Origin: Treponema sp.
GTDB lineage: Bacteria > Spirochaetota > Spirochaetia > Treponematales > Treponemataceae
Direction: 5' to 3'
NCBI GenBank assembly: GCA_016290335.1
Contig: JAEETM010000034.1
Coordinates: 1-36,970 of the forward strand
DNA length: 36,970 bases
This document shows, piece after piece, positions 8,570 to 17,281 of this stretch. The position numbers and the translations under genes are program-made. Under the pieces are notes generated by a model. That model was given only the letters and a program-made list of their open reading frames with translations, searched no databases and was not told the origin of the DNA. Numbering within the stretch: the first letter of the stretch is position 1; each line of letters opens with the position of its first letter.

Positions 8570-9913
8570 CTATGCTTTTCGTAAAATATCAAGAGGCTTT
8601 TCTTTGCCTGCTTTTACGGCTGGAATAACAGAAACTATAAGCGAAAGCAGAATTGTAGCTCCCGCAATAAGCAGAATCTGTGCAAAAGGAAGGTCTACCG
8701 GTATTTCCTGAAGATAATAGGCAGGATCCATAAGTTTTATGGCTGTAATTTCGCTTGCAGGCACTCCTTTTAAAAGATATCCCGCCTTAGCAAACATATT
8801 TACTATTTTTTCTACGAACTGCACTATCTGGTTTGCGTTTACAGAAGCTAAAAGTCCAACCGGCAATCCAAGAAGAACACCACCGCTTCCGCATGCCATA
8901 CCTGTTATAAGGAAAGAAAGCGTAATTCCAGATGGAGAAGCTCCAAGGCTCTTAAGAATTGCAATTTCCTTACGCCGCTCCATTACAAGCATAACAATTG
9001 CTGATGAAACATTTATGGAAGCTACAAGCACAATCAGCATCATTACAAAAACAAGCATAACCTTTGTAGAAGAGAAGTTTTCAAACTCGGCAGAATGAAC
9101 CTGATCCCATCGGTAAAAATTAGCATATTTTCCAAACTGCTTTTGCATAAAGCGCTGGATTCTTACAAGCTCGGTGGCAAAGGCATCCGGGGTTTCTATC
9201 ATGATTGTATAGTTGGCAGTATCAAGGGAAAGATAAGAATAGGCATATTCAATCGGGATAAATACCCAAAGTGAATCAAGCTCCTGATAGCCGGAAGTAA
9301 CTATTGCACAAACCTTAAACGAAGTAAGCTTTGGAGAAACCTTTCCATTTGCAGTTTTTGTGGTGATTATTCTAAAATTGTCGCCGGCGTGGAGATTGAG
9401 TGTTTCTGCCATTTTCTGCCCTACTACAGCAGGCTTTGCAGCTTTATCTTCAGGGGCGTTTGCATAATCTTCTACAGAACCTTCAAGAACTGTAAACAGC
9501 TTTGTAAACGATTCGTTCTGGGTAAAAATAGCTTTATCCATCGCACGAATCTGAATACCGGTACGCATTGATTTTCCGGCCGCAAGAGCTGTAACACTCA
9601 CTTCTGGATAAGTGTTCAAAACTCCATCAACCTTTTTTAATTCCTCTGCATAAGCCCTGAAGTTTTCAGCCGTACTTACTTCATTTATGTTACTTGCCAC
9701 ATAGGCCTGAATGTGACTCGATGACAATCCGATTATTCTTTCAGTCATTCCGCTTATCATTCCATTTGTAATTGAAAGAACAACGATAAGCGGAACAATA
9801 CTCAATCCAATGCAAAGTAAAGCCCCGAACAGACTGCGCCTTGCCGAAGATTTTTTTTCGGTTTTCGGGAAGATAAGGGAACGGGCAAACTTTAACGAAG
9901 CTTTAATCGTCAT
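8570..9913 (-). CDS. lolE: Lipoprotein-releasing ABC transporter permease, LolE position
   Basis: The 447-residue FtsX/MacB-type permease has an N-terminal membrane helix (about 28-50), a large periplasmic domain (about 50-275) and three helices in the C-terminal half. With LolD and its partner permease it should extract outer-membrane lipoproteins from the inner membrane. The family pattern is seen in the conserved turn after the second helix (MLVMERRKEIAILKSLGASP) and the N-terminal SITNGMISGM. ATG overlaps the lolD stop as TAATG, with GGAGTG seven bases before it. It is the last gene of the prfB-lol transcript. The LolC and LolE names are given by position, since the two permeases are homologous. 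Confidence 0.88.
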   Translation of the reverse strand: MTIKASLKFARSLIFPKTEKKSSARRSLFGALLCIGLSIVPLIVVLSITNGMISGMTERIIGLSSSHIQAYVASNINEVSTAENFRAYAEELKKVDGVLNTYPEVSVTALAAGKSMRTGIQIRAMDKAIFTQNESFTKLFTVLEGSVEDYANAPEDKAAKPAVVGQKMAETLNLHAGDNFRIITTKTANGKVSPKLTSFKVCAIVTSGYQELDSLWVFIPIEYAYSYLSLDTANYTIMIETPDAFATELVRIQRFMQKQFGKYANFYRWDQVHSAEFENFSSTKVMLVFVMMLIVLVASINVSSAIVMLVMERRKEIAILKSLGASPSGITLSFLITGMACGSGGVLLGLPVGLLASVNANQIVQFVEKIVNMFAKAGYLLKGVPASEITAIKLMDPAYYLQEIPVDLPFAQILLIAGATILLSLIVSVIPAVKAGKEKPLDILRKA

Positions 9914-10641
9914 TATTTTTCACTCCGTAAATCAACTTTCTGCAGCCTGCCTTTTACAATCGTATAACAGACATCACCCTTTTCTGCAAGCTTCATATCG
10001 TGGGTAACAAGCAGAAGAGTTTTCTGATACTTTTCTACCATAGAAAATAAAAGGTCACCAATCATAACAGCATTTGCCGGGTCAAGATTTCCTGTAGGCT
10101 CATCTGCAAGAATCAAAGACGGTTCATTTATTAGCGAACGGGCAACTGCAACACGCTGACGTTCTCCACCAGAAAGCTGCGACGGTAAATGGTCCTTTCT
10201 GTCAATTACACCAACATCAGAAAGAAGCTGCTCTGCCCTTGCGACTGCATCCTTTTTTGGCACGCCCGCAATATAAGCCGGCATATAAACATTTTCAAGT
10301 GCAGTAAAATCCTTTAAAAGATAATGGAACTGAAAAATCAATCCAAGAAAAGAAGAACGGTATTCAGCAATTTCATCTTCCTTAAGCTTGCCGACATTCC
10401 ATTTTCCTGCAATTACAGTACCGGCAGTTACAGTATCTATACCGCCAATTACATTGAGCAGCGTACTTTTACCGCTTCCACTTTCACCGGCAATTACAAT
10501 TTTACGTCCGGCTTCAACCGTAAGGTCAAGGTCCTTTAAAATCGTAAGTCGTTCACTGTCTGTTACATAAGTTTTTTCAAGTCCGCTGATTTCGATTATA
10601 TTTTTTGATTCAACCGAATTATTTACCTGTGAATTACTCAT
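9913..10641 (-). CDS. lolD: Lipoprotein-releasing ABC transporter ATPase LolD
   Basis: The 242-residue ATPase powers release of lipoproteins from the inner membrane. Walker A GESGSGKST is at 52-60, signature LSGGE at 156-160 and Walker B LILADEPTG at 176-184, with the switch His in LLVTHD. The segment FQFHYLLKDFTALENV (103-118) closely follows the corresponding stretch of known LolD proteins and separates it from MacB-like or FtsE-like ATPases. A strong GGAGG lies nine bases before ATG. The gene overlaps the upstream permease by 8 nt and touches the downstream one, so the three subunits are coupled in the classical C-D-E order. Confidence 0.93.
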   Translation of the reverse strand: MSNSQVNNSVESKNIIEISGLEKTYVTDSERLTILKDLDLTVEAGRKIVIAGESGSGKSTLLNVIGGIDTVTAGTVIAGKWNVGKLKEDEIAEYRSSFLGLIFQFHYLLKDFTALENVYMPAYIAGVPKKDAVARAEQLLSDVGVIDRKDHLPSQLSGGERQRVAVARSLINEPSLILADEPTGNLDPANAVMIGDLLFSMVEKYQKTLLLVTHDMKLAEKGDVCYTIVKGRLQKVDLRSEK

Positions 10642-11986
10642 CGTGTAAAACCTCCGCTACTGTAAGCTTTAGAACATTTCTACTGGCCGCCCAGGATGCA
10701 AATAAAGGTGCAGCCACTCCGAACAGGGCAATCATCACTACTTCAGAAAAAAAGATTCTTGCAGGAATGTTTGCATAAACCGCATAGGTTGAGTTCTCCT
10801 GAACAAACATTAAGTTTTCTGGAGAAAAAATTGCTGTAAAAAAGTACTGAACGTAAAACATAAAGCTCGAAGCAAGATTAAAAACAAAGTCTGTGTTTAT
10901 ACTTATGAGGAGTCCAAGAATTACACCAAAAAAAGCACCAATTGCACCAGTTGTAAAGCCTCTCATAATAAAAATTGATTTTATCTCGCTGTTTCTGGCC
11001 CCAATTGCCGAAAGAATTGCAATTTCGCTGCGGCGTTCAAAAACAAGCCTTCTCATACCATTATAGATATTAATTCCAACTACAACAAAAATTAAAGCTA
11101 CAAGAAGAAGCAGCATATTTTTTTCTATGCGTAAAGCCCCGAAAAAAGTTTTATTGTAATCTCGCCAGGATTGAATCTTTCCGTCTTTTAGTTTTTTTTG
11201 TAGGACGGTTACCGTGTGCATATCGTCGTTACGGTTTTTAAGCTTTATTCCGTAGATTTTTTTTGCAGACTCACCAAAATGCTTTTCGCCGTCCTGCAGG
11301 TTTATAAAACAATAAGTGCTGTTTATTTCTGAATAGCCCGAAGAATAAATCCCCGTGACCTTAAAGTTTCTGTCATCTGAAAAAAGACTTACATCGCTTC
11401 CACCGCTAAGCACAAGAAGATTCACTGTATCGCCAACGCCGACATTAAGTTTTCTTGCAAGCGAAGCTCCCATTACAATTGAATCTTCGCCGGAAAGGTC
11501 AAAGCTTCCACCCGTAATTTTAAGCTGTTCATAAAAGCCCTTATCCTGAGTATAAATAGAAGGATTTACCGCCCTGATAATTGCTGCATTTTCACGGCCG
11601 CGTTTTCCTGTCATAAGAGTCTGAGCTTCGTAAAAAGGTGTTACAGAAATAATGTTTCGGTTTTCTTCACACAAGGAATAAAGCAGGTTTTCCTCTTCTT
11701 TCGGTAAATCGGTTACCCTAAGATGATAGGAAGAGATTTCCATAATTGCATCAATAAAGCTCATCTGAAAACCATTCATAACGCTCATTACTACAATCAG
11801 GGTCATAACACCAAAGCAGATTCCAAGTGTTGCAAGAACAGAAGTAACAGCCGATCTGCCCTTTCGGTCTACACGGGCAAACCGTTTGGAAACATCATTT
11901 ATCCATCTTAAGTTAGAGAAAAAGCTTTTTCCAGAACGATTATAACTCTGTTTATCCTTCTGCTTAGCTTTTAGCTTATCATTCAT
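10634..11986 (-). CDS. lolC: Lipoprotein-releasing ABC transporter permease, LolC position
   Basis: The 450-residue permease has the FtsX/MacB layout: a charged cytoplasmic N-terminus of about 45 residues, longer than usual and rich in Lys/Arg, one helix near 50-72 (LATLGICFGVMTLIVVMSVM), a periplasmic domain, then three helices. The family motif NGFQMSF follows the first helix, and RRLVFERRSEIAILSAIGA lies after the second, as in LolC/LolE. GAGGA is placed about nine bases before ATG. It overlaps the upstream lipoprotein gene by 8 nt and lolD by 8 nt. Which of the two permeases binds a LolA-like carrier cannot be told here. Confidence 0.88.
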   Translation of the reverse strand: MNDKLKAKQKDKQSYNRSGKSFFSNLRWINDVSKRFARVDRKGRSAVTSVLATLGICFGVMTLIVVMSVMNGFQMSFIDAIMEISSYHLRVTDLPKEEENLLYSLCEENRNIISVTPFYEAQTLMTGKRGRENAAIIRAVNPSIYTQDKGFYEQLKITGGSFDLSGEDSIVMGASLARKLNVGVGDTVNLLVLSGGSDVSLFSDDRNFKVTGIYSSGYSEINSTYCFINLQDGEKHFGESAKKIYGIKLKNRNDDMHTVTVLQKKLKDGKIQSWRDYNKTFFGALRIEKNMLLLLVALIFVVVGINIYNGMRRLVFERRSEIAILSAIGARNSEIKSIFIMRGFTTGAIGAFFGVILGLLISINTDFVFNLASSFMFYVQYFFTAIFSPENLMFVQENSTYAVYANIPARIFFSEVVMIALFGVAAPLFASWAASRNVLKLTVAEVLHDE

Positions 11987-13382
11987 AAGTCTTAGTCCTC
12001 TTTACAATGCCGCCCACAGTATAAACATCCTTTACCTTTTTATTATTTACATAATAAGTAGTAACTACATAATCATCTTCAAAATAGATTTTTGTAGTGT
12101 AATCATTTTTTGCTGTATGCTCTGTTCTGATTTTAAGCTTACCGTTTTCATAATATTCATAAACTGGCGGAATCTCAGCTTCATCATTATCAGAACTGTC
12201 ACCTTTCTTTACTTTCTTTGCATTTTTAGTATGAACGTAAACCTGTTCCTTATAGCGCTGATTTACAAGAACTCCGTCTGCATATTCATACTCGGTTCCC
12301 TGCTCCTTTACAAGATTTCCGTCTTCATCATACGTCCATTTCATTTCTGACTTAAGAAGTTTTTTTTCACCGTTTCCGTTACTCTCACCGCTTCCGTTTG
12401 AAATTAAATAAGTTTTATTTTGTACAGCGTGACCGTTTTTATCATAAAGAATATCAAGCTCTTTTTCTGAAGATTTTACAATTCTTTGTTTTGCTTTATC
12501 ACTCTTTCCTTCATAGAAAAACTCTTCCTGAATTTCAATCTTTGAATCTTCTATACTTGCAATAGTCCAGGTTTCTTTTTTGATAAGTCGGAACTGTGAA
12601 TCGTAGAGATTTCTTACAACTTTTTGTCCATAGGAATGAATTACAACAGATTTTCCGGCCGCTGCTTGTGGAACAAAAATTTCTTTTCCATATTCAAGGC
12701 TTTTCAGTCTGTTCAAGGAATCGGTAAGGATAACTTCTACAGGTGGCAGGTCAGGGCTTTGAGTTTCGCTGCTCTGTGTTTCTTCTTTTTCTGATGATGT
12801 CAAAGCACTTTGGTCACCGCCGTCTTCTGCCTTGTTACCGTCCGCCGCTTCTGTGTCAGTTTCGGCTAACACAGCCTCGCCGGAAAGTGAATCTTTTTCA
12901 CCAGCAGCTTCTCCGGTCTGCCCCTCTTCAGTCTGGGCTTCTTCGGTCACAGCAGTTAACACAGATTCTTCTATAGGCGACTGTACTTCCATATCATTTT
13001 CCAGCAAATCCAGCAACTCTGCCGCAAGCCGTTCCTCTTCAATTGAATCGAGCATGGAATCAACCCAGGAGCCGGAATCAAAATCCGGGAAGTTAAAACT
13101 GTAACAGTCTATTTTTCCCTTGCAATCCGGATAGTATTTTTCTATAAGATAAAGTGATTCACCGTTTTCCAGAGTATGTAAAAAAAAGAACCTGTCGAGC
13201 CTTTCGGGATAATACATGTTGCCTACGTTTCTTTCCGGTTTTCCAAGCCTGTGCTTCATTGCCAGCTGAAAAATCAATTCCTGCGCCTGTGTGGGCTTTT
13301 CAGAAAACGAAAGCTTTTTACGAGAACATGAAACTGTCATAACTCCCAAAAGAATCAGGAGCAGGAAAAAAAGCTTCCTCAT
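11979..13382 (-). CDS. Lipoprotein with acidic linker and toxin-antitoxin-like repeat region
   Basis: The 467-residue product is a predicted lipoprotein: the signal peptide ends in a lipobox, VSCS, with Cys19 as the lipidated residue. Residues about 25-125 form a compact conserved-looking domain. A long acidic stretch rich in Glu, Thr and Ser follows (about 130-215) and is likely disordered. The C-terminal half consists of short beta-strand repeats such as YYENGKLKIRTEH and YDEDGNLVKEQG, similar to MORN-variant/YwqK-like repeats that often occur in envelope proteins. Function is unknown. Its gene overlaps ftsY by 4 nt (ATGA) and lolC by 8 nt, so it is co-expressed with the machinery that would export it; whether it works with Lol is inference. 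Confidence 0.78.
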   Translation of the reverse strand: MRKLFFLLLILLGVMTVSCSRKKLSFSEKPTQAQELIFQLAMKHRLGKPERNVGNMYYPERLDRFFFLHTLENGESLYLIEKYYPDCKGKIDCYSFNFPDFDSGSWVDSMLDSIEEERLAAELLDLLENDMEVQSPIEESVLTAVTEEAQTEEGQTGEAAGEKDSLSGEAVLAETDTEAADGNKAEDGGDQSALTSSEKEETQSSETQSPDLPPVEVILTDSLNRLKSLEYGKEIFVPQAAAGKSVVIHSYGQKVVRNLYDSQFRLIKKETWTIASIEDSKIEIQEEFFYEGKSDKAKQRIVKSSEKELDILYDKNGHAVQNKTYLISNGSGESNGNGEKKLLKSEMKWTYDEDGNLVKEQGTEYEYADGVLVNQRYKEQVYVHTKNAKKVKKGDSSDNDEAEIPPVYEYYENGKLKIRTEHTAKNDYTTKIYFEDDYVVTTYYVNNKKVKDVYTVGGIVKRTKTYE

Positions 13383-14251
13383 ATTCCCAAAAACTCGTTT
13401 ATATATTCTTCCGGTTTAAAAGTGTCTATATCTTCATATTTTTCGCCGGTACAAATAAAGGCTACCGGAATGCCAAGCTCTCTGCCAATTGTCACGGCAA
13501 CTCCACCCTTTGCGGTAGAATCATACTTTGTCATAATCACTGCATCTACACCGACCGCTTCATTGAAAACTTCTGCCTGCCTTAAAGCGTTCTGGCCCGT
13601 AGTTGCATCAATAACAATTATCTTTTTATAACAGCCTTCATCAGCCTTAGACTTGCAGGTTTTATCAATCTTCTGAAGCTCGCGGACAAGATTTTCCTTA
13701 TTGTGAAGACGACCAGCTGTATCTGCAAGAACAAGGCCTGCTCCCTTTGCCCTTACCGCTTCAGCCGCATCAAAAACTACAGCAGAAGGATCTGAACCAT
13801 GCTGATGACTTACAACACGAATGCCTAATCGTTCTCCATGCAAATCAAGCTGTTCAATGGCCGCTGCACGGAATGTATCTGCACTTGCAAGAACAACATT
13901 TTCAATGCCGGAATCTTTGTAGTATTTTGCAAGCTTAGCTACAGAAGTTGTTTTTCCTACACCATTTACGCCAAGAACCATCCAGACATTTACTTTATCC
14001 TTCTGGATTTCGGGAGTGTATGCCTTAACGTCTGCAAGCAAAAGCTTTTTTAATTCCAGAATTATTTTATCTTCTTCGCGGATTTTATTATCTGAACAGA
14101 TTTTCTGAAGCTCATCAACAATAGTATAGGCAGTCTTAGCTCCAATATCACCTTCTACTAAAAGTTCAATAAGCTCATCATAAAAATCATCATCTATGGC
14201 TGCTTTCCTGGAAAACAAAGATTTTAATTTTTCACCAAAGGATTTTTTCAT
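13379..14251 (-). CDS. ftsY: Signal recognition particle receptor FtsY
   Basis: This SRP GTPase docks ribosome-SRP complexes at the inner membrane. The 290-residue protein has only the N domain (about 1-85) and the G domain; the acidic A domain of E. coli FtsY is absent, as in many other bacteria. G1 GVNGVGKT is at 94-101, the SRP-specific insertion ADTFRAAAIEQL at 124-135, DTAG at 177-180 and TKYD at 241-244. The start overlaps the preceding PEGA-protein stop as ATGA, with GAGG seven bases upstream; the end overlaps the lipoprotein start in the same manner. Confidence 0.96.
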   Translation of the reverse strand: MKKSFGEKLKSLFSRKAAIDDDFYDELIELLVEGDIGAKTAYTIVDELQKICSDNKIREEDKIILELKKLLLADVKAYTPEIQKDKVNVWMVLGVNGVGKTTSVAKLAKYYKDSGIENVVLASADTFRAAAIEQLDLHGERLGIRVVSHQHGSDPSAVVFDAAEAVRAKGAGLVLADTAGRLHNKENLVRELQKIDKTCKSKADEGCYKKIIVIDATTGQNALRQAEVFNEAVGVDAVIMTKYDSTAKGGVAVTIGRELGIPVAFICTGEKYEDIDTFKPEEYINEFLGI

Positions 14252-15942
14252 TTCTCTGCCTCTTTTTCTTTATCTTTTTGTTTTTTATCTGCTTTTTTAT
14301 CTTTATGCGGTTGTACCGGAATAACACTGTCTGCCGCTATAAAATATCTTACAAGATTATATACAAACCAGGCACCGCAGCCGATTGCCACCGCTGAAGT
14401 TGCAGTTGAAGCAATTTTCCATACCTGTGCATTATCAGTACCTTCGCGGGCCTTGTACTGTCCCTTTGCAACAAAATGAGGAATAAGTGAAATTATAAGA
14501 ATACTGTAAGCGTTGTAGCTTTTCCTTCTGTATTTTTCTATATAATCATTTCTGTCAAAGGGCTTAGCATTTATTTCTAATGAATTAAGATTTGTAATCA
14601 TGTTTTCAGGGATATAGAAAAATGCTCCTTCGCCGTTTTCTGCAATAAACTGACCGAGAACGACATCTCCGTTTATTGAAATCACTGATTTTCCGTCTTC
14701 TGATTGAGGTGTTGTCAGTCCATTCTGGTAAAAGGTTCCCGCCAGATTTTTTGAATGACTTAAATAAAGCTCACCCTGCACAGACGGCTCCAGCTCAACT
14801 TCCACAAGATACTTTGTATTTCCATTAAAGAAATAAGTTGTTCCTGCGGTTCTGTAATTTTCCGAAACTATCTGAACAAAATGAACACCTGAATCAAGAG
14901 TAATAAGCTCTCCGTTATTCTGATAAATTACTTCATCAATATAAACAATTGCTTTTTTCGCAGCTTCCGGCGGACTTATACTTACATATAATGATATTGG
15001 CAGCGAGTTTGTTATAGAAGGAATAAGGCTCTGTGCAATACTGTCTGATATAAGGTCAAGCTCTTCTATTGAACCTGCTTCAGAAACAGTTGCAAGCTCT
15101 TTTGCACCGGGATATACCCTTACAGTAGCCGTTACAAATAAGTAATCGCCATAAATTGTTATCTGACCATACAAAAGTGCATTTATTTTTTTTGCAAGCA
15201 TTTCGTCTTCAAAAACCTTGCTTCCATAATCTGCTTCATTCAGCGCAGACGACCTGGTATAAAAACCTGTTCCGCCGGAATTGCTTGAACCGCCTGTATA
15301 TGGAGTTATTTTTTCAATGATAACTTCTTCTTCATCTTCAAAAACATTTTTAAAAAACGTCTTGTATTCTTCAAAGGTTCTGTTCAGTTTGCCATCCTTC
15401 TTTTCGGAAGTATTTTTTCCCTGAGACTGCCTGTCTGTATCTTTGCCGGAATCGTTATTTGAAAGAAGCTTATCTCGAATCTCTTTCTGCTGCTTAAGGT
15501 TTTCGTCAATCTTATCTTTTATTTCCTGAATTGTTTTTTCTTCTGCTGCAATCTTTGTTTTAAGCTCACGCTCTGTATAGTTTTCAAGAACAAGGGCGTC
15601 TCTTTTTTTTACCGCATTTGAAAGCTGAAGAAATAAAGAAAGCCTGTCGTTTTTAAGCTTGTTTGTTTCGCGTTCATAGCTTTCATCCGACGGGATTTCC
15701 CTGAACAGTGAATTGTCAAGCTTTTCCAGAATTCGGTTTGGAATATCAATCGTTAAAGCATTTGAAATTGGATCAGCCTTTTTTTGAGTGGAGGCAAACT
15801 GCTCTGCGGCAATAATCCAGTTTGTATTACTTGTAGTTGTCTGTGCCGCAAAGCATACCCCACAAAAGAGGAAAATAATGAGAGATGCTGTAAGTTTTTT
15901 CAAACAAAAACTATACTTCGTCGTCATCGTCGCCTGCACCAT
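14248..15942 (-). CDS. PEGA-domain-like exported protein
   Basis: This is a 564-residue membrane or periplasmic protein of unknown function. The signal sequence lies at about 13-33 (LKKLTASLIIFLFCGVCFA). A coiled-coil, charged segment spans about 95-165. The central part (about 325-390) resembles a PEGA domain: VYIDEVIYQNNGELITLDSG followed by HFVQIVSENY. One or two hydrophobic stretches near 490-545 are followed by a tail dominated by Lys and Glu, which should be cytoplasmic if these segments cross the membrane. The start is uncertain: Met1 overlaps prfB by 32 nt, Met6 (position 15927) by 17 nt; neither has a perfect ribosome-binding site. It overlaps ftsY by 4 nt. Confidence 0.75.
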   Translation of the reverse strand: MVQATMTTKYSFCLKKLTASLIIFLFCGVCFAAQTTTSNTNWIIAAEQFASTQKKADPISNALTIDIPNRILEKLDNSLFREIPSDESYERETNKLKNDRLSLFLQLSNAVKKRDALVLENYTERELKTKIAAEEKTIQEIKDKIDENLKQQKEIRDKLLSNNDSGKDTDRQSQGKNTSEKKDGKLNRTFEEYKTFFKNVFEDEEEVIIEKITPYTGGSSNSGGTGFYTRSSALNEADYGSKVFEDEMLAKKINALLYGQITIYGDYLFVTATVRVYPGAKELATVSEAGSIEELDLISDSIAQSLIPSITNSLPISLYVSISPPEAAKKAIVYIDEVIYQNNGELITLDSGVHFVQIVSENYRTAGTTYFFNGNTKYLVEVELEPSVQGELYLSHSKNLAGTFYQNGLTTPQSEDGKSVISINGDVVLGQFIAENGEGAFFYIPENMITNLNSLEINAKPFDRNDYIEKYRRKSYNAYSILIISLIPHFVAKGQYKAREGTDNAQVWKIASTATSAVAIGCGAWFVYNLVRYFIAADSVIPVQPHKDKKADKKQKDKEKEAEK

Positions 15943-17048
15943 CCATTGGAAGACCTTTCCATTTAGCTACAAGATAAGCGTTCATAAAATCGTCCAGATC
16001 GCCGTCCATAACTCCCTGAATATTTCCTACTGAATATTTTGTACGGTGATCTTTTACCATTGTATAAGGACAGAAAACATAAGAACGAATCTGGCTTCCA
16101 AAAGAAATATCCTTTTTCTCTGCCGCAAACTTTGAGTTTTCCTTTTCCTTCTGTTCCCTGTAATATTCGTAAAGACGGGCCTTGAGCATGCTCATACAAG
16201 CCTGACGGTTAAAAATCTGGCTTCGTTCTGTCTGACACGCAACAACAATTCCTGTCGGAATATGAGTAAAGCGTACTGCAGAATCTGTTTTATTTACGTG
16301 CTGACCGCCTTTTCCGCCAGCCCTGTAAGTATCAATTCTTAAATCTTCAGGCTTTACTTCAACTTCAATTGTATCATCCAGCACAGGATAAACGTAAACA
16401 GAAGCAAAAGAAGTATGACGTCGTGCATTTGAGTCAAAAGGACTGATTCGGACAAGACGATGAATACCGCCTTCTCCCTTCAAGTACCCGTAAACATAGT
16501 CACCGGTAATCTGAATTGTAATTGATTTTATTCCGCCTTCTGCTTCAAGCTCATCTACAACTTCTGTCTTAAAACCGTGACGCTCACACCATCTTAAATA
16601 CATACGGCTGAGCATAAAGGCCCAGTCACAGGCTTCTGTTCCACCGGCTCCTGCGTGTACAGTAAGATAAGCATCGTTCTGGTCAACTTCGCCGGAAAGA
16701 AGATTAAGAATATTCAGTTTTTCAAAGGTTGATTTTGCAGAATCGTACATTGTGCGGACTTCTTCTTCATCGGAAGCTTCCTGCGATTCAACGGCAAGTT
16801 CAAACATCGTATCCAGATCATCCATATCTGAAAGGAGTTTTCTCCACGGTTCAACACGATTTTTAAGTTTTTTAATTTGTGACATGACTTTTTCGGCTGC
16901 TTTAGGGTCATCCCAGAAGCCTGGTTGGCCAGTAAGGGCTTCTTTTTCGGCAATTGCCTTGTCTATGGCATCGGAGTCAAAGACGCCCCCAAACATTCAT
17001 AATTTCTTCGCGCAGTTGTTCAATCGGGATTTTAATTTCTTCTAACAT
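15911..17048 (-). CDS. prfB: Peptide chain release factor 2, with programmed +1 frameshift
   Basis: RF2 ends translation at UGA and UAA. The body reads in one frame from about 16996, but that frame begins with a spurious ATG. The true start is ATG at 17048: 23 codons (MLEEIKIPIEQLREEIMNVW, then GRL) lead to CTT TGA C at 16982-16976, where a +1 shift continues into DSDAIDKA. The joined protein has 378 residues. SPF, which reads the stop codon, is at 202-204, and GGQ, the peptidyl-transferase trigger, at 247-249. The last residues (GDDDDEV) form an acidic tail. As in E. coli, low RF2 would favour the shift and raise RF2. It heads a seven-gene overlapping cluster ending with lolE. Confidence 0.96.
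16976..16991 (-). promoter_or_regulatory. prfB: prfB programmed +1 frameshift site
   Basis: Read on the minus strand the site is TGGGGGCGTCTTTGAC. GGGGG (16986-16990) acts as the internal Shine-Dalgarno-like stimulator, three bases CGT follow, then slippery CTT (16982-16980) and the in-frame stop TGA (16979-16977) followed by C. The order and 3-nt spacing are the same as in the classic E. coli site AGGGGGTATCTTTGAC. Confidence 0.95.
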
Positions 17049-17062
17049 AATAGCGTAAGATT

Positions 17063-17092
17063 ATCATAAAAAAGCGAAAAATAAAAGAACAA
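17063..17092 (-). promoter_or_regulatory. Candidate promoter for the prfB-lol operon
   Basis: TTGTTC (17087-17092) and TATGAT (17063-17068) are separated by 18 nt and lie 14 nt before the prfB ATG. The predicted leader is under ten bases and contains no Shine-Dalgarno sequence. The AT-rich context makes chance matches possible. Confidence 0.4.
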
Positions 17093-17100
17093 TTTTTATT

Positions 17101-17255
17101 CAAAAAAATAGCTTCCAGTCGAGTTACGTCTTTCAAAACCGCACGCTAGCGTGCTACACGCTGATGTGCCTTGGAACTATATACGTTTGCCGCTAAAGCG
17201 GCAGCACATCAGAGTGTTTTTGAAAGGCGTTCCTCTCCCTCTCGCTATTTTTTCA
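17101..17255. repeat. Cloverleaf-like inverted-repeat element
   Basis: This fills most of the 233-bp gap between prfB and the gene ending at 17282. Nested pairings are: outer arms 17103-17112 with 17244-17253 (AAAAAATAGC/GCTATTTTTT, perfect); then, after 13 unpaired bases on each side, 17126-17138 with 17218-17230 (13 bp, one mismatch); a self-complementary GCACGCTAGCGTGC at 17141-17154; a stem 17156-17169 with 17204-17217 (14 bp, one mismatch); and a small hairpin GCCGCT-AA-AGCGGC at 17189-17202. It could be a small non-autonomous mobile or REP-like element, a structured RNA, or a transcription barrier. No open reading frame is apparent. Confidence 0.7.
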
Positions 17256-17281
17256 CTTAATTTTCTTTTATCTTTATTTTT

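Noticed and set aside
8093..8584. Plus-strand open frame of 163 residues over clpC
   Set aside because: It is antisense to the conserved N-terminal domain of ClpC, has odd composition and no ribosome-binding site.
15911..16996. RF2 starting at ATG 16996
   Set aside because: The ATG is in the shifted frame only and lies inside the frameshift site; the 23 upstream codons encode a plausible RF2 N-terminus.
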